A DNA stretch of 5,535 nucleotides from NCBI GenBank assembly GCA_023461135.1, contig JAEWNX010000377.1, positions 1-5,535 on the forward strand. The letters are read 5' to 3'. The translations under genes and the position numbers were made by a program. Each line of letters opens with the position of its first letter. Position 1 is the first letter of the stretch. Under the pieces are notes generated by a model. The model was given only the letters and a program-made list of their open reading frames with translations, did not search any database and had not been told where the DNA came from. Positions 1 to 5,535 of this stretch are shown here, in pieces. This DNA comes from Pseudomonadota bacterium (GTDB taxonomy: Bacteria; Pseudomonadota; Alphaproteobacteria; Caulobacterales; Aquidulcibacteraceae).

Positions 1-1018
1 GGAGCAGACTCTGCCTGCGCCGACGCCGCAGATGCTGAGAGATGCGCTACGCGAAGCGGGGCGGCTCTACGCTTCCCGGGGTTGGGTCGGCATCTGCAAC
101 ATGAGCACCGGCGCCGAGGAAGCGGATGTGTTCCGCGCGCTCTCCGCCGCAGGCGAGCTGCCCTTGCGCGCCGACCTTTATTTGCAGCCGGAATCCGCCG
201 TTCTGGCGGCTGAGGCGCAAGCCGAGCGCGACGCCAACGTGCGTATCCGCGGGGTCAAACTTTACATGGACGGCGCGCTTGGCTCGCGCGGCGCGGCCTT
301 GCTCGCGCCATACAGCGACATGCCGACAACCAGCGGCTTGCTCGTCACGCCTGTAGAAGAATTGCTCGAGCATCTCCGTCGGGCGCGCGAAGGGCGCTAT
401 CAGGTCGCCACTCATGCGATCGGCGATCGCGGCAACCGCCTGGTGCTCGACGCTTATCGCGACACGTTCGCCGACGAGCCCACTGCGCTCGGCGCCGCGC
501 GCTGGCGCGTCGAGCACGCCCAGGTGATCGCACCCGAAGACATTCCGCGCTTCGGCGCGATGGGCGTCATCGCCTCGATGCAGCCTTCGCACGCAATCAG
601 CGATCTGCATTTCGCCCCTGCGCGTTTGGGTCCGTCACGTCTCGCCGGGGCGTACGCTTGGCGCGCACTGCTGCAATCGAACGCGGTGATCGCCGCGGGA
701 AGCGACGCGCCGGTGGAGAAAGGCGATCCGCTGATCGAGTTCTACGCCGCCGCGCATCGGCACGATCTTTCGGGCTTTGCCGGTCCGAACTGGGGGCTCG
801 ACCAGGCCGTCAGCCGTGAGGACGCGTTGAAGATGCTGACCTGGGCGCCTGCCTTCGCGGTGTCCGAGGAAACCGAACGCGGCACGCTCGAAGCCGGGAA
901 ACGCGCCGACATCAGCGCGTTCTCCATGGATCTCATGGCCGCCGACCCGGCCGCGATACCGACGGCTCAGGCAGTGCTGACGGTCTCGAACGGGGCAATC
1001 ACCCATCAGGCCCTATGA
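1..1018 (+). CDS. Amidohydrolase, Amidohydro_3/YtcJ-like family, C-terminal part (5' end outside window)
   Basis: Predicted metal-dependent hydrolase of the amidohydrolase superfamily (YtcJ/Amidohydro_3 group), which cleaves C-N bonds in amides, formamides or related compounds. The reading frame is open from nt 2 to the TGA at 1016-1018. An ATG at nt 32 has no Shine-Dalgarno sequence, and in-frame coding precedes it, so it is probably internal. Family members are usually about 540-600 residues. The 338 seen here lack the N-terminal region with the HxH metal-binding motif. Visible family motifs, in order: VKLYMDGALGSRGA (254-295), with the conserved Lys that probably bridges the metals; HAIGDRGN (413-436), a His metal ligand; RVEHAQ (His codon 515-517), a second His ligand; ASMQPSHA just after it; and GSDAPVE (Asp codon 704-706), the catalytic Asp. 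A typical C-terminal GTLEAGKRAD segment follows. The core looks intact. The substrate cannot be deduced, and any signal peptide would lie outside the window. Confidence 0.92.
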   Translation, partial: EQTLPAPTPQMLRDALREAGRLYASRGWVGICNMSTGAEEADVFRALSAAGELPLRADLYLQPESAVLAAEAQAERDANVRIRGVKLYMDGALGSRGAALLAPYSDMPTTSGLLVTPVEELLEHLRRAREGRYQVATHAIGDRGNRLVLDAYRDTFADEPTALGAARWRVEHAQVIAPEDIPRFGAMGVIASMQPSHAISDLHFAPARLGPSRLAGAYAWRALLQSNAVIAAGSDAPVEKGDPLIEFYAAAHRHDLSGFAGPNWGLDQAVSREDALKMLTWAPAFAVSEETERGTLEAGKRADISAFSMDLMAADPAAIPTAQAVLTVSNGAITHQAL

Positions 1019-1081
1019 GGTACCTGCGGCCTCCGCGACACACAAAGGCGACGCCCGCTTGCCCTGACGAGATGAGGGGCC

Positions 1082-1117
1082 TTGCCAAACCCGCCAATTC
1101 TGACCTAGTCCTAGAAT
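1082..1117 (+). promoter_or_regulatory. Possible promoter for the TonB-dependent receptor
   Basis: TAGAAT at 1112-1117 matches the sigma-70 -10 consensus at five of six bases and lies in the only AT-richer part of the 209-base gap. TTGCCA at 1082-1087 resembles a -35 element, but it is 24 bases from TAGAAT, which is too far for a normal spacer. It would be 18 bases from a poorer hexamer, TAGTCC (1106-1111). If TAGAAT is used, transcription would start near 1124 and leave a leader of about 104 nt. The location is reasonable but the hexamer evidence is weak. The promoter may need an activator or may be of another sigma class. Confidence 0.28.
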
Positions 1118-1118
1118 A

Positions 1119-1153
1119 GACACCGGTAGCAAAAACGATGAAAGCGGTGTCAT
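1119..1153 (+). promoter_or_regulatory. Candidate tandem operator (LacI-type palindromes)
   Basis: Two related imperfect palindromes with CG-containing centres lie just after the possible -10 element. Site 1, GACACCGGTAGC (1119-1130), is centred at 1124/1125 with a perfect ACCGGT core. Site 2, ATGAAAGCGGTGTCAT (1138-1153), is centred at 1145/1146 and pairs at six of eight positions. The outer halves also form a perfect 7-bp inverted repeat (GACACCG 1119-1125, CGGTGTC 1145-1151). The centres are 21 bp apart, about two helical turns. LacI-family regulators of alphaproteobacterial nutrient-uptake genes often bind palindromes of this general shape. Position at and just after the inferred start would suit a repressor. 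No regulator gene is in the window. The same repeat could instead form an RNA stem with a 19-nt loop. Confidence 0.4.
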
Positions 1154-1216
1154 AGGGATGAAACGCGGCCTTTACGGCTGGGCGCAGAAATCCGTCCAAC
1201 CGTCCGGGGCCCGCCG

Positions 1217-1221
1217 GGAGG
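1217..1221 (+). promoter_or_regulatory. Shine-Dalgarno sequence of the TonB-dependent receptor
   Basis: GGAGG at 1217-1221, within GGGAGGGA, ends six bases before the ATG at 1228. This is good spacing and supports that start. The encoded signal peptide begins right there, which supports it independently. The site could pair within a local GC-rich hairpin, CGTCC (1201-1205) with GGACG (1221-1225). Confidence 0.75.
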
Positions 1222-1227
1222 GACGTT

Positions 1228-4014
1228 ATGGCGGCAAAGCACACCGGTTCACTCGCGGGCAAGACGCGCTGGGGAAGCGCATCCTTGAGCGCGTTGGCGC
1301 TGGCTCTGGGAATGGGCGCAGGGAGCGTGGCCCTCGCACAGGACGAGCCCGTCGCGGACGAGGAAATCGTCGTCACCGGCTTTCGCGCGAGTATCGCGGC
1401 CGCCATCGACATCAAGCGCGATGAGGTCGCCGCAGTCGATGCGATCGTCGCCGAAGACATCGCCGACTTTCCCGATCTCAACCTTTCCGAATCAATCCAG
1501 CGCGTGCCTGGCGTGGCGATCACCCGTGACGCGGGCGAAGGCCGTCAGATCACCGTGCGCGGCCTTGGCGCGCAATTCACCCGCGTGCGCATCAACGGGA
1601 TGGAGACGCTGGCGACCACTGGCGGCACCGACGCCGTTGGCGGCACAAACCGGCAGCGCTCGTTCGATTTCAACGTCTTTGCTTCCGAGCTCTTCAACTC
1701 CATCACCGTGCGCAAAAGCGCTTCGGCCGAGATCGAGGAGGGCGCGCTGGGCGCGACGATCGATCTGCGCACGGCGCTGCCGTTCGACTATGACGGCTTC
1801 ACGATGGCCGCGTCCGGCCAAGGCCACTACAACGATCTCTCCGAAAGCACCGATCCGCGCGTCGCTTTCCTGATCAGCAACCGCTGGAACAATTTCGGTG
1901 CGCTATTCTCGGTCGCGTACAGCGATCGCGAGTCGCTGGAAGAGGGCGCCAGCACTGTGCGGTGGCAGACTGGCGCGGGCTCCGGCGCGGGCTTCGGTTC
2001 GGAAACCACTGCGCCGTACACGCTGGCGCAGTTGAACGCCGCGTTCCATCCCCGCATTCCGCGCTACGACGTCTATCAGCACGAACAGGAACGCATCGGC
2101 GTAACCGCCGCGCTGCAATGGGACCCGACCAACGCGACACAGATTACGCTGAGCGGGCTCTACGCCAACTTCGAGGGCACGCGCACGGAATCGTTCCTCG
2201 AATCGGCGGTGTTCAGCACCAACGGCGCCGCCGGCATCGGCGGCGTGACGGTCACCGACGCGGAAATCCAAGGCGGCACGCTTGTCTATGGCGCGTTCAA
2301 CGGCGTCGATATCCGCTCTGAACTCCGCTTCGACGAACTCTCCACCGAGTTCACTCAGTTGACGCTGGACGTCGAGCACGAGCTTTCCGACCGCCTCACG
2401 TTCCGCGGCATGGCCGGATTCGCCGAGTCCGATCACCAGAACCCGGTGCAGACGACGCTTCTGTTCGATGCGGACAATATCAACGGCTACGTGTACGACT
2501 TCCGCGATGACAATCGCCTGCCGCTGATCACTTACGGCGCGACGAATCTCACCTCGCCGGCGACGTGGCACCTTGAGCAAATCCGTCTGCGCCCGCAAAC
2601 GGCGCTCAATACGTACGAAACCGCCCAGGGCGATCTGGAATGGGATCTCACGGACACCTTCACGCTGAGCGGCGGCCTAAGCTGGCGCAGCTTCGAATTC
2701 GAAACCACCGAACGGCGCCGCTCCAACGGCACTACGGCGAATCTTGAGCCGACCATTCCCGGATTTGCGTCGGGGACGCCAATCGCCAATTACTCGATGC
2801 TGATGGAGCTGAGCGGCCGCGGGCTCAGCCTGCCCTCCGGCTTGCCGACGACATGGCTTGTGCCCGACATCAATGCAGCCGCAGGACTTTGGAATCTCTA
2901 TGACGAGTCGGTCTTCCCGCTCGGCATCGAGCCGGCGCTCGGCAACAACAATTCCGTCGGCGAAGACACGCTCGGCACCTATGCGCAACTCGATTGGCGC
3001 AGTCCCGGCGGCCGCTTCCGCGGCAACGTCGGCGTGCGCTATGTGGAGACCGATCTGTCGAGCACGGGCTACACGTTCAGCGGCGGCGTGCCCGTGCAAA
3101 CGACAGTGGAGCGCGAATACAACAATACGCTGCCGTCGCTGAACCTTGTGGCGGAGCCGATCGACGATTTGTTGTTCCGCTTCGGCGCCGCGCGCGTGAT
3201 GTCACGTCCGAACCTTGGCTTCTTGACCCCGGGCGCGGCGGTAACCGTCAGCGGCTCGAACCGCACCGTCACGGCCGGCAACCCGGACCTTGAGCCGACT
3301 TTGGCGGAGGCGTTCGACCTCAGCGCTGAATGGTATTTCACCGAAGGGGGATTGCTCTCGGTCGCCTATTTCGTGCGCGACCTTCAAGCGTTCATCCAGA
3401 CGGTGCGCGACGACGCGCCGTTCACCGGCAACCCGCTTGGCCTGCCCGACAGCGTGGCGATCGCCGCGTGCGGCGCGACGGTGGGCTGTAATCCCAGCGT
3501 GAATTGGGCGTTCAACTTGCCGCGCAACACGCCCGGCGGGCCGGTGGAAGGCTACGAGGTCTCGCTGCAATTGCCGTTCTTCTGGTTCGATGGCGTCCTT
3601 TCGAATTTCGGCGTGCTCGCAAATTACACGAGCGTGGAATCGGACGTTCAGTACGTCGACGGCGCCGGCAATCCGACGATCCGCGGCCCGCTGCTGCAGC
3701 TTTCCGGCACGTCTTGGAACGGCACGATCTATTACGAGGACGACCGGTTCAGCGCGCGCGTGTCAGCGGCCTATCGCAGCGATTATCCGACCACGCTGCC
3801 AGGACGGAACGGCAACGCGACCGAAGAGACGGGCGAAACGCTGAACATCGACGCGACGATGCGCTACAACGTCAACGACAATTTCGCGATCACCTTTGAA
3901 GGCGTGAACCTCACCGACGAAGTGAACGACCAGTTCCTGACGCCGGACGATCGGCTTTCCTTCTATCACCACTACGGCCGCTCGCTCTTTTTCGGCGCGC
4001 GCTACACCTACTGA
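1228..4014 (+). CDS. TonB-dependent outer-membrane receptor, Xanthomonas/Caulobacter type
   Basis: Outer-membrane active transporter that uses TonB-ExbB-ExbD energy to bring a substrate into the periplasm. It is complete at 928 residues, within the usual 850-1000 for this group. Residues 1-37 form a signal peptide: a basic N-region, a hydrophobic Leu/Ala core at about 18-31, and a VALA|Q cleavage site. A TonB box, EEIVVTGFR (45-53), follows almost at once, so there is no STN domain and FecR-type surface signalling is not expected. The plug spans about 60-182, with SIQRVPGVAITR, QITVRGLG, VRINGMET and EEGALGATIDLRT. The 22-strand-type barrel fills the rest and ends in GRSLFFGARYTY, a C-terminal beta-signal with a terminal aromatic residue. 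Two cysteines (748 and 754) probably lie in one surface loop. The plug closely resembles the TonB-Xanth-Caul family (TIGR01782), whose members often import carbohydrates or other complex nutrients. The actual substrate is unknown. The gene has its own leader upstream and a strong terminator downstream, so it is probably monocistronic or the last gene of its unit. Confidence 0.96.
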   Translation: MAAKHTGSLAGKTRWGSASLSALALALGMGAGSVALAQDEPVADEEIVVTGFRASIAAAIDIKRDEVAAVDAIVAEDIADFPDLNLSESIQRVPGVAITRDAGEGRQITVRGLGAQFTRVRINGMETLATTGGTDAVGGTNRQRSFDFNVFASELFNSITVRKSASAEIEEGALGATIDLRTALPFDYDGFTMAASGQGHYNDLSESTDPRVAFLISNRWNNFGALFSVAYSDRESLEEGASTVRWQTGAGSGAGFGSETTAPYTLAQLNAAFHPRIPRYDVYQHEQERIGVTAALQWDPTNATQITLSGLYANFEGTRTESFLESAVFSTNGAAGIGGVTVTDAEIQGGTLVYGAFNGVDIRSELRFDELSTEFTQLTLDVEHELSDRLTFRGMAGFAESDHQNPVQTTLLFDADNINGYVYDFRDDNRLPLITYGATNLTSPATWHLEQIRLRPQTALNTYETAQGDLEWDLTDTFTLSGGLSWRSFEFETTERRRSNGTTANLEPTIPGFASGTPIANYSMLMELSGRGLSLPSGLPTTWLVPDINAAAGLWNLYDESVFPLGIEPALGNNNSVGEDTLGTYAQLDWRSPGGRFRGNVGVRYVETDLSSTGYTFSGGVPVQTTVEREYNNTLPSLNLVAEPIDDLLFRFGAARVMSRPNLGFLTPGAAVTVSGSNRTVTAGNPDLEPTLAEAFDLSAEWYFTEGGLLSVAYFVRDLQAFIQTVRDDAPFTGNPLGLPDSVAIAACGATVGCNPSVNWAFNLPRNTPGGPVEGYEVSLQLPFFWFDGVLSNFGVLANYTSVESDVQYVDGAGNPTIRGPLLQLSGTSWNGTIYYEDDRFSARVSAAYRSDYPTTLPGRNGNATEETGETLNIDATMRYNVNDNFAITFEGVNLTDEVNDQFLTPDDRLSFYHHYGRSLFFGARYTY

Positions 4015-4036
4015 TTTCTCCCAACGACCTCCCATC

Positions 4037-4070
4037 ACGGGCGCTGGCTTCCACCAGCGCCCGTTTTTCT
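4037..4070 (+). terminator. Rho-independent terminator of the TonB-dependent receptor
   Basis: A perfect 11-bp GC-rich stem, ACGGGCGCTGG (4037-4047) with CCAGCGCCCGT (4054-4064), closes a six-base loop (CTTCCA). It is followed by TTTTT at 4064-4068 and then CTT. It lies 22 bases after the receptor stop codon. The opposite strand has no T-run after the stem, so it should act mainly on + strand transcripts. Its tail touches the stop codon of the convergent gene (4070-4072). Confidence 0.92.
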
Positions 4071-5535
4071 TAGGCGCTGAACGCCGCGCGCGCCGCTTGA
4101 TCGAGGCCGGGCGGGGAGAGGGGGCCATAGCGAAGCATCGCTGTGTGAAAGCGCTTTGGATCGAACGCCGCCCCTGCGGCGCGCTGCGTGCGCTCGCGCA
4201 GTTGCGCCAGGTGCAGCGCGGCAAGCCCTTGCGCTGCATGCGCGCCGGGTTGGGCGCAGAAGCGCACGACGTCGTCCTCGATGCTGACGAAAGCGATAGA
4301 CTCGCCCTGCAGCGCCCGCATCTCATCCACGGCGCGCTGGCGAGACCAGCGGAGAGCGTGGATGCCGGTGTCGGCGACGACGCGCGCCATTCGAAATAGC
4401 ATCCAGTGCAGATAGCCGATGCGCGCCATCGGATCGTGCGCGAACGCGCCCGCGCCATCGGCGAGCTGCTCGGCATACGCGGCCCAGCCTTCGCCGTAGC
4501 CGGCGGCGTAGCGCACTTGCAAGGCGGGCGCGGAGGCGGCTTCTTCGTATGGCGTTTGCAGAATGTGTCCGGGGATCAGTTCGTGATGGACGACGCTTGG
4601 CAGCGTCCAGCGCGCACGCGGCGCGCCGAGATCCACGTAATAGATTGCGCCGGCGCGGCGTCCCTGTGTGCCTGCCGCTTCGATGTTTGCGGGCAGGCGG
4701 CGTATCTCAGCCGGCGCGTCCGCGACGCCGTCGATGTGCGCGGTAAGCAAGTCGCGCGCGCGCGCGAGGCTTTCGTTCATATCAGCGACCGCCGCGGCTT
4801 TGCCCGCATCGTCCTGCGCGTAGCGATAGCGCGGATCGGCCAGCAGCCCGCGCAGCCGCGCCGCCACGTCGCCGTGCGTGAAACCTTGCGCGCGCATTAC
4901 GGCGTCCATGTCCGCCTGCAGGTCGCGCGCCCGCAACAGCGCCAGCTCGTGCGCAGCGCGCGGTTCGATGGGCGCGCCCAAGTGAAATTGCAGGGTTTGT
5001 GCGTAGAAGGCTTCACCCTCCGGGAATTGCCAGACGCCGGCTTCGGAAGGCGCGCGCGTTCGCTGCTGCCGCAGCACTTCCAATTGGCGCGTCAGCGCGT
5101 GCGCCAGAGGCTCGTAGCGGTCGCCCGTCTGCGCCAGAACGCGCGCCGTCGCGGCTTCCACCGCAGGGATGGTTGCATCGAGCAGGAAGTCTGGCGCGCT
5201 CACGCCGCGCTCGGCGTCGCCCTCCAGCCGGTTGGTGTCGTCGTGCACAAGCACAGCGGAGCGGTCGGCGTCGTCCTCTTCGCGCATCTCGGCCGCGCGC
5301 CGCCAGGCGCCGTAGCGATGCGTGACCGCATAGGGCAGTGCGTTGACGCCCCACGCCCGGCGCGCGAGCGCGGCTTCCGCTTCGGCGCCCGGCAGGATCG
5401 CGTCGTAAAGGATGCGGCCTTCGCTTGTCAGTCGTGAAGCGTCGAAGCGGCGCAAGAGAAACGGACGTGAGCGCCTAGACCGCTCGGCCAGGCGATCGAC
5501 GAGATCGCGAAACTGCGCATCCGTCGCCGCATCGG
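4070..5535 (-). CDS. DUF885 family protein, metallopeptidase-like (N-terminus outside window)
   Basis: Predicted zinc-dependent hydrolase of the DUF885 family. Members carry an HExxPGH motif and are often exported or lipoproteins, but the exact substrate is usually unknown. The frame runs from the window edge to a TAA read on the minus strand at 4072-4070, giving 487 visible residues. The family is commonly about 580-620, so roughly the first 100, including any signal peptide, are missing. A TTG at 5455-5453 could be misread as a start, but coding continues in frame upstream through LAERSRRSRPFLLRRF, so it is probably internal. Motifs: HHELIPGHILQ, with HELIPGH at 4565-4585 (two His and a Glu as likely zinc and catalytic residues); GYGEGWAAYAEQL, with its Glu at 4490-4492 as a candidate third ligand; DTGIHALRWSRQRA; and a C-terminal FHTAMLRYGPLSPPGL segment. 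The usual family motif PGQ reads PGAH here (about 4238-4249). The gene converges on the receptor gene with 55 bases between stop codons. Peptidase action is inferred from motifs only. Confidence 0.92.
   Translation of the reverse strand, partial: DAATDAQFRDLVDRLAERSRRSRPFLLRRFDASRLTSEGRILYDAILPGAEAEAALARRAWGVNALPYAVTHRYGAWRRAAEMREEDDADRSAVLVHDDTNRLEGDAERGVSAPDFLLDATIPAVEAATARVLAQTGDRYEPLAHALTRQLEVLRQQRTRAPSEAGVWQFPEGEAFYAQTLQFHLGAPIEPRAAHELALLRARDLQADMDAVMRAQGFTHGDVAARLRGLLADPRYRYAQDDAGKAAAVADMNESLARARDLLTAHIDGVADAPAEIRRLPANIEAAGTQGRRAGAIYYVDLGAPRARWTLPSVVHHELIPGHILQTPYEEAASAPALQVRYAAGYGEGWAAYAEQLADGAGAFAHDPMARIGYLHWMLFRMARVVADTGIHALRWSRQRAVDEMRALQGESIAFVSIEDDVVRFCAQPGAHAAQGLAALHLAQLRERTQRAAGAAFDPKRFHTAMLRYGPLSPPGLDQAARAAFSA

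Noticed and set aside
1026..1080. Small hairpins after the amidohydrolase stop codon (GCGG/CCGC at 1026-1036, CCCT/AGGG at 1062-1078), considered as a terminator
   Set aside because: The stems are only 4 bp and neither is followed by a T-run, so there is no support for an intrinsic terminator here.
1158..1424. An 88-codon open frame starting at ATG 1158 in the receptor leader, a possible upstream ORF or alternative receptor start
   Set aside because: It is out of frame with the receptor and runs into its coding region. Its product is a basic, compositionally biased sequence. The receptor's signal peptide is complete from ATG 1228 with a good ribosome binding site, so no frameshift is needed.
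999..1523. A 174-codon minus-strand open frame across the intergenic region
   Set aside because: It covers the receptor's 5' end and leader antisense, shows no motif, and reads as a shadow of GC-rich coding sequence.
3763..4476. A 237-codon minus-strand open frame spanning the receptor 3' end, the terminator and the DUF885 3' end
   Set aside because: It overlaps two well-supported genes and crosses a terminator stem. Its product is of low complexity, rich in Arg, Ser and Ala, without family signatures.
4753..4766. A (CG)7 alternating run that could form Z-DNA
   Set aside because: It encodes part of LARARDLL in the DUF885 protein and fits the strong CG codon preference of the surrounding sequence.
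4406..5437. A 343-codon open frame on the + strand opposite the DUF885 gene
   Set aside because: Its translation is Arg/Gly/Val-rich with no recognisable motifs, and it mirrors a well-supported DUF885 frame. Long antisense open frames are expected in DNA with GC-rich third codon positions.

Overview
The window reads as ordinary chromosomal DNA from a GC-rich Gram-negative bacterium, most likely an alphaproteobacterium of the Caulobacterales/hyphomonad type. Three things point there: a large TonB-dependent receptor of the Xanthomonas/Caulobacter type, strong GC preference at third codon positions, and the pairing of a YtcJ-like amidohydrolase with a DUF885 protein. The lineage is inferred from protein style only, since there is no rRNA or other marker gene.

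Layout: (1) nt 1-1018, + strand, is the C-terminal part of a metal-dependent amidohydrolase (Amidohydro_3/YtcJ-like) whose N-terminus lies before the window. (2) nt 1019-1227 is a 209-base intergenic region. It has no convincing terminator for the amidohydrolase, but it holds a possible -10 element, two LacI-type operator-like palindromes with centres 21 bp apart, and a good Shine-Dalgarno sequence. (3) nt 1228-4014, + strand, is a complete 928-residue TonB-dependent outer-membrane receptor with signal peptide, TonB box, plug and beta-barrel. (4) nt 4037-4070 is a strong intrinsic terminator. (5) nt 4070-5535, - strand, is most of a convergent DUF885 protein (HExxPGH metallopeptidase-like), whose N-terminus lies beyond the window end.

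The receptor would import a scarce or large nutrient across the outer membrane. The two flanking hydrolases could act on amide or peptide bonds, so a scavenging locus for an N-acylated or peptide-like compound is a reasonable hypothesis, though the sequence does not prove it. No mobile element, CRISPR array, RNA gene, phage gene or clearly new system was found. The most useful non-coding observation is the operator-like pair ahead of the receptor.
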